DNA of 64,000 bases from Drosophila miranda (GCF_003369915.1 NW_022881614.1:36439842-36503841), one strand, 5' to 3'. Positions 11,141 to 23,700 are shown, counted from the first letter of the stretch. Notes: a model not told the origin generated them from the letters alone. Program-made: numbers and translations.

Positions 11141-11640
11141 ACTCGCCTTCTGCTAAAAGGCTTCGGGAGTTTTCGGATGCAGTCAATTTACACATGCGAG
11201 CGTTGCAGACATTGGGAACTGCTGAGGAGATTTCAGGATTCATGGTCATCAACATGCTGCTTCAGAAGTTGGATTCGAAGACGCAAACCAAATGGGAGGA
11301 GCACACTTCGTCGGATGCTATACCCACCGCAGAGGAATTCTTCGAATTCTTGCAGCAACGCTGCCAGAAAATGGAGCGGTTGGAATATGCTACAGCGACA
11401 CACGCTAGTAGCGATCAGGTGGGAAAAAACCATTCCTATACGCAGGTTAAGAAAACGTTTTAGCTTCCAACTCTTCCGCCGACCCGTATGTATGCGTCTT
11501 TTGCCACTCAGCGGGCCATGGAATATACTCGTGCAAGATATTCGGAAATCTCTCACCGTTGCTGCGCCACAAAGAAGTGAAGAAGCTTTCCCTATGCTTC
11601 AATTGCCTAAAGCCGGGGCACCGGACCCGCGCATGCAATA
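11141..11640 (+). pseudogene. BEL/Pao Gag C-terminal half, frameshifted
   Basis: Begins abruptly at the end of the preceding LTR. The first frame, to 11461, encodes a BEL-type gag helical region (AVNLHMRALQTLGTAEEISG, WEEHTSSDAIPTAEEFFEFL). It ends at a TAG at 11461 after a one-base shift in an A-run near 11450. The next frame holds zinc-knuckle-like clusters (CVFCHSAGHGIYSC, then CFNCLKPGHRTRAC and CRVCGGRHH) and runs straight into the pol frame that is open from 11559. The N-terminal part of gag and the 5' LTR are missing. Confidence 0.8.
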
Positions 11641-14600
11641 GTGGAAAATGTCGAGTATGCGGCGGTAGGCATCATAGTTTGTTGCACTTCGATAGTATAC
11701 AGCCCACAACACAAGGCTGCCCAGGTATTACTCCTCCCGATCTGGCCGTTCAACCGGACACTCTTTCCGTTGCTCAAAATTCTGCTAGCAGCTCGTCTCT
11801 ACCTTCGTCTACCTCTCTTGCTGCCCAAGGTCTTCACTCTGATGTCGTGCTTCTGGCTACAGCCGTGGTTCTCGTAAAGAATCGGTCTGGCGTTTTAGTT
11901 CCTTGTCGCGCCATCTTAGATTCAGGATCGCAGCTGCATCTCGTCACATCCAGGTTCGCCCAGCAGCTTCAGCTTAGGAGAACTCAATCGTCTGCACTTG
12001 TGTCTGGGCTGGGCGATACCAGCGTTTCTAGTGAGGGATCCACCATAAGCATTTGTATGCGTTCTCGCACCTCTGCTTACACAACTACACTTACTGCTCT
12101 CATCGCCCCCACGATTACCGATTCTCAACCAAGTATGACAGTAAATGTATCCGATTGGCGTATTCCATCTAACATTCAGCTCGCTGATCCTGCATTTTTC
12201 AATCCTCAACGGGTTGATCTTCTCATTGGTGCGAGCGTTTTTTATGATCTCCTCTGCGTAGGGCAAATCAAACTCACCGATGGACTGCCTCTTCTGCAGA
12301 AGACCCGGCTTGGGTGGATCGTATCTGGCGGTGGACAGAAGGTATCAAGCTCGGCGCTTTTGGCTACGCACAATTGTCCAGATTCGATAGCTGAGATGGA
12401 AGCAAGGTTGGATAAAACTCTTCGTATGTTTTGGGAAGTCGAGAATTGTGTGGAGGCTAGATTGAATACCAAAGAAGAAGACGATTGTGAAGCACATTTC
12501 GTAAGCCACCTTTCACGGTTGCCATCCGGGGAGTATGCAGTTCGTCTGCCGCTAAATAACAATACTGATCGTTTAGGAGAATCTTATGCTCAGGCTTATC
12601 GACGGTTCATCAGTCTGGAGCGAAAACTGGAGCGTAATCCTACACTCAAGGAGCGGTATTCCGCCTTTATGAGGGAGTACATTGATTTGCATCATATGCA
12701 CCAAGTCAACCCTGATTCCCGTAGTCTCTGCAAATATTTCTTGCCTCATCACTGTGTACTAAAGAAGGACAGTACGACGACAAAACTCCGTGTCGTTTTC
12801 GACGGATCCGCAGCTACATCAACTAGATATTCTCTAAATGATGTGATGATGACAGGCCCTGTTATTCAGCCTGCATTGTTTAACATATTGATTCGCTTTC
12901 GAACATATCCAGTCGCTCTCACTGGGGACATTTGTAAAATGTACCGCTGCGTACGAGTGTCTCCACCCGACATTTTGTATCAGTGCATCCTATGGCGAGA
13001 TTCCATCGAGTCCGAGGTTCAAGTCTACACATTAGACACCGTCACATACGGGACGAGGGCTGCATCATTTTTAGCGGTCCGCGCAATGCACCAGCTGGCC
13101 ATCGACGAGGGTGAGTCCTACCCTCTTGGCTCAGCTGCTCTGCGGCAGGAGTTTTACGTGGATGACCTTAATTCGGGCGGTAATTCGGTCGCACAGGTCA
13201 TGGACAAGATGCACCAAACATCAGCTTTACTGTCCCGTGGTAATTTTAGACTTAGGAAATGGTGCTCCAGTCACCAGGAAGTACTTGAGGAAACCCCTGA
13301 AGATGACATAGAGAAGTTCCTAAAGTTTAATGATGGAAGCGACATTGCCAAAACTCTCGGCTTAGCGTGGGACCCTGCTTCGGATCAGCTGCTTTTTGCC
13401 TTGTCCGCACTGGACACAAACTCAAAGCCATCAAAGCGGTCGGTTTTATCTAAGATTGCGCGGTTCTACGACCCTCTTGGATTGATAAATCCAGTCATTG
13501 TCAGGTGCAAAATCTTCCTTCAGCAGCTTTGGAGAGAAAATTTGGATTGGGACTTGGACTTGGATGGACTTGAGAAATAGTTTGGCAAGCATTTCTCGGA
13601 TCTCATTTCCTCGCTTGGTTCTTCGTTCTAGTGTGGCTACAGAAGTTCACGGATTCTGAGATGCCAGCTTAGAAGCATATGGCGCTTGCGTGTATGTCGT
13701 GTCCAGGGAAGCCCAGTCTTTGAGCCACGTTTTGTGCTCAAAGTCGCGAGTGGCGCCGCTAAAGACTATATCGATTCCTAAGCTGGAATTAAGTGGAGCC
13801 CATTTGCTTGCGAAAATCATGCAGAATGTAAAGGACATGGGAATCTTTACAGGTCGGTTCTATTGCTGGTCGGATTCGTCAACAGCATTATCTTGGATTA
13901 GGGACGAGCCAGCTAAATTTCAAGTTTTCGTGGCAAATCGAGTGGCATCAATTCAGGAGTTGACGGCAGCCATGGAATGGCGCTATGTTCCCACATCTTT
14001 AAATCCTGCTGATATTCTCTCGAGAGGCTCGCTTCCCAACCATCTTATCCAGTCAGAGCTATGGTTTCACGGCCCATCCTTTTTGCTAGGCTCCAAGGAT
14101 AAGTGGCCTGTATCTCCATCTAACAACATAGCAACTTTGGAGCTTCGCAAGAGAGGATTGCTAATCACGTCTCCACATGCCGATCTCACGTCCGGATGCA
14201 AATTTGCGAATTCATTCTTTCGCATGCAGCGCACATTCGCCTACATGCATAAATTTATACATCGTCTTAGGCATCCAGGACTCACCGTTTCTGATATTCG
14301 GCAAGGAACGCATCTTCTAATTCACATTCTAAAATACATTCAGCTGGCAAATTTGTGGATGGACATAAAGGAGATTCGGCGCAATGGTCAAGTCATGAAA
14401 TCCAGTTCTATTAGTTCGCTCAACCCGTTCATCGATCATTCTGGACTACTTAGAGTTGGAGGTCGTCTTGGCAACTCATCGCTAGGATTTGACGCTCAGC
14501 ACCCGCTCATTCTGCCAAAGGGACATTCCATTACCTTTGCGCTGATAAGATATTATCATGAAAGAAACCTCCATGCCGGACCTCGCGCCTTGGCCCATTG

Positions 14601-15721
14601 GAGGTGTTAAGGCAGTGTCAAGGGTCGTCAGCAGATGTGTGAGATGCTTCAGGACTAGGCCGCGCATGGTCGAACACATCATGGGAGACCTACCTAAGGA
14701 ACGTTTGGAAGGATCTCGAGCTTTTGAAGTCACTGGAGTAGATTACTGTGGACCTTTTTTCTACCGATCAGAAATCCGCACGAGGCCTCCGGTCAAGTGC
14801 TACATTAGCGTATTCATCTGTTTCACTTCTAAGGCTATACACATGGAGCTCGTAAACGATTTGACCACCGCATCGTTTCTAGGCGCACTAAAGAGTTTTA
14901 CTTCCACTCGAGGAAGGCCAAGTCAAATTTGGTCGGACAATGCGACAAACTTCGTTGGGGCCAAGAACGAGCTTCTGGAGCTAAAGAAGCTTTGTCTGAG
15001 CGAACCGCATATGAAGGAGGTCCAGGAATCCTGCTTGGCTGACTCGATCGACTGGCGTTTCATCCCACCTCGCTCTCCGCATTTTGGCGGGTTGTGGGAA
15101 GCGGCCGGGAAGGCCGCAAAATATCACCTGTACCGCTCAGTTGGACCATCTGTGCTTAGCTTCGACGAGCTGCGCACTCTGATCTGTCAGATCACTGCAA
15201 TTGTTAACTCTCGCCCTTTGCTCTCGCTTTCAGAAAATCCTGATGATTTAGACGTTTTGACTCCTGCTCATCTGCTTTTAGGCGGCCCCCATGAGCAAAT
15301 CCTCGAGCCTGACCTAACGAAGCTGAACTACAATCGTCTGGATGGCTGGCAGCGGGTCACCCAACTACAGCAAATATTTTGGAGCCGTTGGCGCGAAGAG
15401 TATCTCACTCTTTTGCAAGAGCGTGCGAAGTGGCGTACCCCCGCGCAAAACATCTGCAAGAACGACCTCGTTCTGGTGAAGGACGAAAATCTTCCTCCAA
15501 TGCGTTGGCCACTGGCTAGAGTGGTCGATGTCGTTTTGGGCAAGGACGTAGTGTGTCGCGTCGCTGACCTGAAGACATCCTCAGGAAACATCAGGAGGGC
15601 CGTCACTCGGCTATGTTTGCTGCCCCTTAAGGAATCTGTTGAGAGACTAGCTCCCAACGGGGGAGTATGTTCGGGCCAGCCGCTGAAGAATAACCGTAAC
15701 TTTAACATTATTATTGTATGA
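11559..15721 (+). pseudogene. pol: BEL/Pao Pol, copy A (protease, RT, RNase H, integrase)
   Basis: The frame to 13580 has a protease with ILDSGSQ, then RT with LTGDICKMYRC (first Asp) and an intact FYVDDL box. A net loss of 23 bases near 13560, relative to copy B, shifts the frame. A TGA at about 13657 (TGT in copy B) follows. RNase H resumes in the frame from 13690 (CWSDSSTALSWI). A 26-base loss near 14587 breaks it again. From 14590 the integrase core is visible: Asp in GVDYCGPFF, Asp in WSDNATNF, Glu in GLWEAA. A C-terminal domain typical of BEL elements ends at 15721. At least four lesions make this copy dead. The family call rests on the YVDD-type RT and this integrase layout. Confidence 0.9.
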
Positions 15722-16030
15722 GCAGAGAGAGCCGCCTATGTTGTAAAACGTTGACGTTCTGCAGAGCTGCTGCGCTCTCCCGCTAAAAGGGCCCTCTGCC
15801 GCCGCCACTTCGGCAACTACTTTGATCTGCTGCCGCCACTTCGGCAATCACTTTGATCTAACGCCGTCGTCTATAGTTTAGTTCTATGCTAACCCCTCTG
15901 CGCATTGGTTGCATATCGATCTCGCATAAGGTTTATCTGGCAATAGCAAGCAATCGGCTCCCGCTAAGCCACCAAGATTAAATACGAATTATAAGGTTTA
16001 ACCCGAAATCTCTTTTCATTTTTGAAACAC
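15668..16030 (+). repeat. BEL/Pao 3' LTR, copy A (right end uncertain)
   Basis: TGTTCGGGCC follows a purine-rich tract (about 15655-15667, AACGGGGGAGTA), as expected for a polypurine tract and LTR start. It contains GCCGCCACTTCGGCAA repeated twice (about 15799-15846). The right boundary is not fixed. The copy-B Jockey insertion at the equivalent of 16030 and an AATAAA at about 16070 leave room for the LTR to reach about 16150. Confidence 0.65.
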
Positions 16031-17145
16031 ATAGGTGCCAAAAAAGCTTGGCATCTCAAACAGGGGTGTTAATAAAGTTTCAGTTACATTACGTTAAACT
16101 GCTGGTGTTATGCGTTGGAACTTGATAATGAATTAAATGTAAATTGGACAAAACTCGATTCCGTGCGGCTGCTTTGTAGACTCTTGCCCGCCTGAAGTTG
16201 GTTAGAGGTCAACAGGTGCGATGTATATGGTTCCTGGCCGTACTGACGAATCTTCCGCCAAGCCTATATTTAGTTATTTATGACTGAGCAGCACTAAATA
16301 TTATTGGCGATTGAGGCTGATCTGGTTCACTTGGATCTTTGGAGATTCCGAACTCGGTGGTAATATAAGATCCAGAAAAGATGAATTATGGTTGGAGTTG
16401 GAGAGACCTCGACAACTGTACGCCTAAGCCAGCTCCCAGGGTAGTCTTCTCGAGACTATACCGCGATGGGGCAGCTTAGGTACACTTCCCTGCAGCATAG
16501 GTTATGTCAGCACGTGCACGGCATTAATATGAAAACATACCTTTTTTCCCCAATTATATCTGCACTAAATTCTTCTTATTCACTGACCACTGGACTGTAC
16601 GGCACTTGTAATTATATGCTTCCAGCATATATATGTGGAAATATATATATTTTCCGGACAGCACTATATATATATGTGTGCACTGTGTATGTTGCTCGCA
16701 CTCGGGAATTATCACGTCTTTACAGATCGATCAACTTTCTTCTTTTGTTCAAAGCAGTAATAGACGATGGACTGAGTAGCCTGTGCAGCAGAGCTTTTGA
16801 GCTTTTTACTAACTGTGCAATCGTATGATCTAGAACATTCGAGCAGCATTAGACGATCGTCTAATGCACAGCATAGCTTAACTGTGCAATCGTACGATTG
16901 CCGTCTATGCTTCCCACTGTCCGTCGCTTGCATGTGTGCGTGGGCGTTCGGACTTAAGAGCGGCTAAAGCTTTGATCCAACCTTAAGAGCTGCTAAAGCT
17001 TGATCATTTGAAAGATCACTAGGGGGTCTCACGAGACGAAAGAAGATAACCAATTCCCTATATTTTTGTGCTGGCTACTACACCACAGATATTTATACAA
17101 GACCTGCTCGACGAATAATTATCTGAAGAACCTGATTAGGAGAGA
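16031..17145 (-). repeat. LTR-like non-coding stretch, probably 3' LTR of element B, copy A
   Basis: No coding capacity. It lies directly downstream of the minus-strand integrase, where that element's 3' LTR should be. It is repeated at 29491-30616. It contains the palindromes described separately, a repeated CTTAAGAGC(G/T)GCTAAAGCTT motif near 16953 and 16982, and two copies of AACTGTGCAATCGTA. LTR ends are not resolved. Confidence 0.5.
16846..16867. repeat. Perfect 22-bp palindrome (copy A)
   Basis: GCATTAGACGA followed by its exact reverse complement. A second perfect 14-bp palindrome, CAATCGTACGATTG, lies at 16887-16900. Both recur unchanged in copy B at 30317-30338 and 30358-30371. Confidence 0.9.
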
Positions 17146-17880
17146 TTATTTCCTGATCTGAATGTCTTTCAGATGATACACGCCGAGATATTTCTTGTTC
17201 TCATCGACCAATTCGTAATAGTACGGACTTCGCTTTTTAATTACCTGAGCGGGAATGAACACAGGGGCTAGTTTAGAACTTAACTTTTTTACTGCACTAC
17301 TTTGTGTGAAATTTCTAGCACATACCAAATCGCCAATCTTTAATTGTGTATCACGGCAGCGTAAATTGTATCTACGCGAATTTTCTTCGTGTGCCTTTTT
17401 GACATTCGCTTTAGCCTGTTGCCGGATTAGCTGCAAGGAATCTGGGTTCTCTATTCTAGTATCGTCGTTCAAAAGGTCTAGTTTACGCAAGAGCGCGTAA
17501 TCCTTCCCATTCAACATCATGTTTTGACCAAATGCTAGAAAATATGGAGAATACCCTGTACTCCTATGTAAGGTAGATCTCAATGAACCACTAATGGCAT
17601 TCAGGTTACAGTCCCAATGTTCGTTACCGATATAAGCTCGTATCGCAGCTATCACGGATCTGTTCAGTCGCTCGCTGGCATTCGCTTGCGGTGAATAAAT
17701 AGCTGTGCATTTTTGTGTTATACCGAAGCTATTTAAAAATGCCTGAAAGTAGCTAGATTTAAATTGGGATCCATTGTCTGACAAGATGACTTTTGGCACC
17801 CCAAATGTATAAAAGAGAGACCCTTCCAGATATTCACAGATCTTTGGGGCTGTAAATTTCTTCAGGGGACACAGAAAAGT
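17146..17880 (-). mobile_element. Element-B Gypsy integrase fragment, copy A
   Basis: The frame from 17799 down to 17146 encodes the integrase core second half (VILSDNGSQF with the second catalytic Asp, then SPQANASERLNRS with the Glu) and the C-terminal domain. Translation continues upstream to about 17880 (CPLKKFTAPKICEYL) and then loses similarity, so the zinc domain and first catalytic Asp are absent. Compared with copy B, two residues are missing before WDCNLNAIS. It is a 5'-truncated, dead fragment. Confidence 0.85.
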
Positions 17881-18358
17881 GCGAGCACAAGTGATACATT
17901 TTCATATCGTAGACGTCAACGTCTAAGCATAATAGAGACCTACGTGAACGGGCAGCCGAATCGATTCGTTGCAATTCGGGCTTCGCGCTCCGCTTCGTTC
18001 GGTTCATTGGAATCAGCGATTCCGCTTTCTCGTTACTTTGAATCGCTCGCCCAAAATGGACTAAACGAAGCAGATCTCGTTACTTTTACTGTGCCAGATC
18101 CGAAAGCACTCCCTCTGCGCTTGATTTTCCGATGGAACGGACGAGTCCTTTGTGTGCCTTTGTATGACCGTGTGTGAGCGTCATTCGGTTTTCAGGAATC
18201 ATATAGATCGAACGCATTATAGCTGTGATGTGGATACTTTTACTTTGAAACAGAAACCCACAAAAAGTATCGAATAAAATCTGAATTGATTTAATTTGTT
18301 TAACATTAATTTTGATATCGCATCACATTTGAAAGTAGGAACTACATATGTAGAACGC
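17881..18358. other. Spacer between integrase fragment and coiled-coil gene
   Basis: Repeated at 31351-31835. It has a plus-strand open frame of 77 codons (17944-18177) that is also open in copy B, but nothing recognisable is encoded and conservation only reflects the recent duplication. An AATAAA at about 18274 reads on the plus strand. Otherwise nothing is seen. Confidence 0.5.
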
Positions 18359-20781
18359 TCAATGAGACGCATCGTCGTTGCTGGTCTTGTCGCCTTTGGG
18401 GCAGGGTTCTTTGTGCCACAACGAGCGGCTGGCTGCACCAGCGGGAACGCTGCCTCCCGCAGCCAGTAGACCACCAGAGCGTCATTGATGCCATATCGCT
18501 TCAGGTTGGACAGGCGCTTGCGTGATATGATGGTGGATCCGAAGGCGGAGGCTCGTGGTGTCGGAGGAGAATGCCTCTGTGGGTGGGCCTGCGTCCGGCA
18601 GTCATCCTTACCCCGAAGTTTAGCGCTTTAGCGCCACTTGGAGATGGCGGGAGTGATGACGAGGATCTGGGTGCTCGAGTCCTGTGTAATGCTCAGACCA
18701 TTCGCTTCATTTGCCTGAGTCTCTGCTTGTGCTCAGCCCTCGTCTGGTCACGCTCCGCCCGCCTGCGTTGCTTCTCTTCATTCAGCTTCTCCTCCATGGA
18801 CCTCTCCAAGTGTTTGAGCTGCAAGAGCTGCTGTTTGGTGGCGATATCCCTGCGCTTTTGCTTCAGATCGGAGATCAGCGATATCCTGTGGAGTGCCTCG
18901 GCTGTCTTCTTTCTCAGAGCGGCCTCTGCTTCCTCTTTCCGGATGCGCTCCTCCTCTTCCTTCTTTCGGGCCTCGCTTTCCAAACGCCTTCTCCTCCGCC
19001 TCTCGTACTTTTCCTTCGTGGCGGCGCACTGCTTGGAGATTTCCTCGATCTGATGCAGCACAAAGCCATCGCAGTCGCTGTCGATCCCTCGCTCTTCACC
19101 TTTCTCCGCCAGCTCCTGTTTCTCCCAGATCTCCAGGCACTTTTTCACCTGCGGCAGCTGCTTCTGCCCATTCTCTGTCCTGCCACTCTGCGTCCTTTTG
19201 AATTTGCTCTTCATTTGCAGCAGCATCTTCAGCTCGAGAAGATTCAGGCACTTGGACAGCCGTTCCACCTCTCGAAGCTGCAGCTCCTCGCCGAGGCCTC
19301 GCTGTGGCGCCTGCTCCCCTAGGATATCCTTGCACTTTCTCTCCAGCATGAAGATTTGTTGTTCTCTCTGCTTTGCAGTGTCCTTGCACATGTCCTCCTG
19401 ATGCTTCTGCTGCCTGCGAGCCGCCTTCTTCTCGTAGGTTTTTATTTGCTTTCTGATGGCGCTCTACCGCCTGCTTGGCCTTTACCGTGCACATGTGGTT
19501 GTCCTTCAGCTGCGGGCAGCTCTTTTCTGGCCAGCAAACATCCTGCGCCTCCTGAGGGTCGTCTCTCACTTCCCCCAACAGCTCGGGCCGTCGGACGGTG
19601 GCTCGGCTTTCGGCGGCGAGGTGATCCCTTCGCTTGGCCTCGCACTTCCTGCTAAGGTCCTGCTCCTGCTGCTGCTGCTGCTTCTGCACGTATCCCTGCT
19701 GGAGCTTGGAGGTGCTCTGGCTCTTCTGCCACTGCCGCAGATTGTCGAAATCATCCTCGAACTGCTTGCTGGGCCTTGGCTCCTTCAGCTGGCTCCAGTG
19801 GCTCTTGGTAATCTCGAACTTCTCCTCGCGGTTCCTCATCGCCACGTTGCTGGAGGACAGACATGCAGCTGGAGCTGGCGGCTCGTCCTTCTGTTCGGTC
19901 AATGGTTTCGGTGTCAGCTCTGTCGTGCTGGTCTCCTCGGAATTGCAGATGAAGTTCGGAAAACTGTACTTGGGCACCGGCTTCGCGCCCCCCTCCTTCG
20001 TGCAGACGCCTCCCTTAGAAGCGGGCGGCTCCTGCAACCAGAGGGGGGTCTTGTCCAGGCCCCTCATCTTGAGGTTGAGCAACTCGTTGCGTGGCCACCT
20101 TCAGAGTTGGCCTTCTTTCTGAGCACATCTCCCTGAGGACCTGCTTGCGGCTCTTCTCCTTGATTTGGTCGCAGACGCATTGCTGCATGCGGTCCAGCTC
20201 CACCTGCTCCTTCTCGCTGAGATTGCAGCGCGAAGAGCACAGATCCTTCCACTCACTGGCCACGCACTGATCCACCTTCTTGGCGAATCGGGAGCGCTCT
20301 GCCTGATTTCCTCCCGGAGCCTGTAGCTTATTGTTTTCGGCCATTCCCCGGCACTTCTTCTGGATGGGATCCACCGCATTGGGCTCTCTGTTTGAGCCGG
20401 CCCCCTTCGGGAACTTTTCGCCGCATTGCTTCAACATTTGCCGGATCTTATTCGCGCCTGCCTCCGCCTTTGCCCGGCAGAACGCGCTCATGACACTGTC
20501 GGCGCAGATCTTCCGGATGCCCGTCTTCAGGCAGCGCATCATTATCCGCAGGATGTCCTGCTGCTGCTTGTCGGCGGAACCCTCGACGCACTCCTTGAAC
20601 GCCTTGTCCACCCGATTCTTGATCATTGCCGCCTGTCTTTCGGCCTCCGCCGCCGCCTCGGCCTCCTTGCGCCTCTGGGTGGCCTCCTCCAGTTGCCTTT
20701 TAAGCTTGCAAATATCCTCCCCGGGATTCTTGCAGTAGTTCTGCTGCTGGCTCTGGGCAATGGTCAAGGGACATGGTCAAG
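18359..20781 (-). pseudogene. Coiled-coil, Cys-containing host gene, copy A (broken, 5' end lost)
   Basis: The minus-strand frame starts at the duplication breakpoint near 20781, so the upstream sequence and natural start context are gone (an ATT replaces the ATG of copy B). It encodes a highly charged Glu/Lys/Arg/Gln-rich protein with spaced Cys residues and long coiled-coil stretches (KRQLEEATQRRKEAEAAAEA; EERIRKEEAEAALRKK). Lesions shared with copy B: a frameshift near 20085, another near 18720, and an in-frame TAA near 18636. Private lesions: a 21-base in-frame loss near 20603, a 23-base loss near 19431 and a 37-base loss near 18404. I do not recognise the gene. Composition recalls Drosophila male-germline structural proteins, but that is only an impression. 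Confidence 0.7.
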
Positions 20782-20785
20782 GCGG

Positions 20786-23700
20786 TAGGCATCATAGTTT
20801 GTTGCACTTCGATAGTATACAGCCCACAACACAAGGCTGCCCAGGTATTACTCCTCCCGATCTGGCCGTTCAACCGGACACTCTTTCCGTTGCTCAAAAT
20901 TCTGCTAGCAGCTCGTCTCTACCTTCGTCTACCTCTCTTGCTGCCCAAGGTCTTCACTCTGATGTCGTGCTTCTGGCTACAGCCGTGGTTCTCGTAAAGA
21001 ATCGGTCTGGCGTTTTAGTTCCTTTTCGCGCCATCTTAGATTCAGGATCGCAGCTGCATCTCGTCACATCCAGGTTCGCCCAGCAGCTTCAGCTTAGGAG
21101 AACTCAATCGTCTGCACTTGTGTCTGGGCTGGGTGATACCAGCGTTTCTAGTGAGGGATCCACCATAAGCATTTGTATGCATTCTCGCACCTCTGCTTAC
21201 ACAACTACACTTACTGCTCTCATCGCCCCCACGATTACCGATTCTCAACCAAGTATGACAGTAAATGTATCCGATTGGCGTATTCCATCTAACATTCAGC
21301 TCGCTGATCCTGCATTTTTCAATCCTCAACGGGTTGATCTTCTCATTGGTGCGAGCGTTTTTTATGATCTCCTCTGCGTAGGGCAAATCAAACTCACCGA
21401 TGGACTGCCTCTTCTGCAGAAGACCCGGCTTGGGTGGATCGTATCTGGCGGTGGACAGAAGGTATCAAGCTCGGCGCTTTTGGCTACGCACAATTGTCCA
21501 GATTCGATAGCTGATATGGAAGCAAGGTTGGATAAAACTCTTCGTATGTTTTGGGAAGTCGAGAATTGTGTGGAGGCTGGGATGAATACCAAAGAAGAAG
21601 ACGATTGTGAAGCACATTTCGTAAGCCACCTTTCACGGTTGCCATCCGGGGAGTATGCAGTTCGTCTGCCGCTAAATAACAATACTGATCGTTTAGGAGA
21701 ATCTTATGCTCAGGCTTATCGACGGTTCATTAGTCTGGAGCGAAAACTGGAGCGTAATCCTACACTCAAGGAGCGGTATTCCGCCTTTATGAGGGAGTAC
21801 ATTGATTTGCATCATATGCACCAAGTCAACCCTGATTCCCGTAGTCTCTGCAAATATTTCTTGCCTCATCACTGTGTCCTAAAGGAGGACAGTCCGACGA
21901 CAAAACTCCGTGTCGTTTTCGACGGATCCGCAGCTACATCAACTGGATATTCTCTAAATGATGTGATGATGACAGGCCCTGTTAGCGGTCCGGGCAATGC
22001 ACCAGCTGGCCATCGACGAGGGTGAGTCCTACCCTCTTGGCTCAGCTGCTCTGCGGCAGGAGTTTAACGTGGATGACCTTATTTCGGGCGGTAATTCGGT
22101 CACACAGGTCATGGACAAGATGCACCAAACATCAGCTTTACTGTCCCGTGGTAATTTTAGACTTAGGAAATGGTGCTCCAGTCACCAGGAAGTACTTGAG
22201 GGAACCCCTGAAGATGACATAGAGAAGTTCCTTAAGTTTAATGATGGAAGCGACATTGCCAAAACTCTCGGCTTAGCGTGGGACCCTGCTTCGGATCAGC
22301 TGCTTTTTGCCTTGTCCGCACTGGACACAAACTCAAAGCCATCAAAGCGGTCGGTTTTATCTACGATTGCGCGGTTCTACGACCCTCTTGGATTGATAAA
22401 TCCAGTCATTGTCAGGTGCAAAATCTTCCTTCAGCAGCTTTGGAGAGAAAATTTGGATTGGGATGAAAGCCTACCCTCAGCGTTGCATTCAACTTGGATG
22501 GACTTGAGAAATAGTTTGGCAAGCATTTCTCGGATCTCATTTCCTCGCTTGGTTCTTCGTTCGAGTGTGGCTACAGAAGTTCACGGATTCTGTGATGCCA
22601 GCTTAGAAGCATATGGCGCTTGCGTGTATGTCGTGTCCAGGGAAGCCCAGTCTTTGAGCCACGTTTTGTGCTCAAAGGCGCGAGTGGCGCCGCTAAAGAC
22701 TATATCGATTCCTAAGCTGGAATTAAGTGGAGCCCATTTGCTTGCGAAAATCATGCAGAATGTAAAGGACATGGGAATCTTTACAGGTCGGTTCTATTGC
22801 TGGTCGGATTCGTCAACAGCATTATCTTGGATTAGGGACGAGCCAGCTAAATTTCAAGTTTTCGTGGCAAATCGAGTGGCATCAATTCAGGAGTTGACGG
22901 CAGCCATGGAATGGCGCTATGTTCCCACATCGTTAAATCCTGCTGATATTCTCTCGAGAGGCTCGCTTCCCAACCATCTTATCCAGTCAGAGCTATGGTT
23001 TCACGGCCCATCCTTTTTGCTAGGCTCCAAGGATAAGTGGCCTGTATCTCCATCTAACAACATAGCAACTTTGGAGCTTCGCAAGAGAGGATTGCTAATC
23101 ACGTCTCCACATGCCGATCTCACGTCCGGATGCAAATTTGCGAATTCATTCTTTCGCATGCAGCGCACATTCGCCTACATGCATAAATTTTTACATCGTC
23201 TTAGGCATCCAGGACTTGACGTTTCTGATATTCGGCAAGGAACGCATCTTCTAATTCGACACATTCAGCTGGAAAATTTGTGGATGGACATAAAGGAGAT
23301 TCGGCGCAATGGTCAAGTCATGAAATCCAGTTCTATTTGTTCGCTCAACCCGTTCATCGATCATTCTGGACTACTTAGAGCTGGAGGTCGTCTTGGCAAC
23401 TCATCGCTAGGATTTGACGCTCAGCACCCGCTAATTCTGCCAAAGGGACATTCCATTACCTTTGCGCTGATAAGATATTATCATGAAAGAAACCTCCATG
23501 CCGGACCTCGCGCCTTGCTATCCAAAATTCGGCTGGAATATTGGCCCATTGGAGGTGTTAAGGCAGTGTCAAGGATCGTCAGCAGATGTGTGAGATGCTT
23601 CAGGACTAGGCCGCGCATGGTCGAACACATCATGGGAGACCTACCTAAGGATCGTTTGGAAGGATCTCGAGCTTTTGAAGTCACTGGAGTAGATTACTGT

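Larger units (their letters stand above)
11661..20781 (+). repeat. Tandem duplication, copy A (about 9.1 kb)
   Basis: This segment (BEL pol, BEL LTR, LTR-like DNA, element-B integrase, coiled-coil gene) is repeated in the same order and orientation at 20782-34330. The breakpoint near 20781 fuses the 5' end of the minus-strand coiled-coil gene to an internal point of BEL pol that matches about 11661. By eye the copies are nearly identical, with private indels. Confidence 0.88.

Noticed and set aside
17944-18177. A 77-codon plus-strand frame conserved at 31421-31654
   Set aside because: Both copies come from the same recent duplication, so conservation is no evidence, and no family is recognisable.
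18711-20136. Long plus-strand open frames rich in Leu (for example 19456-20136 and 32993-33673)
   Set aside because: They are the antisense of the Gln/Glu/Lys-rich coiled-coil gene; CAG/GAG-rich codons read as CTG/CTC on the other strand.
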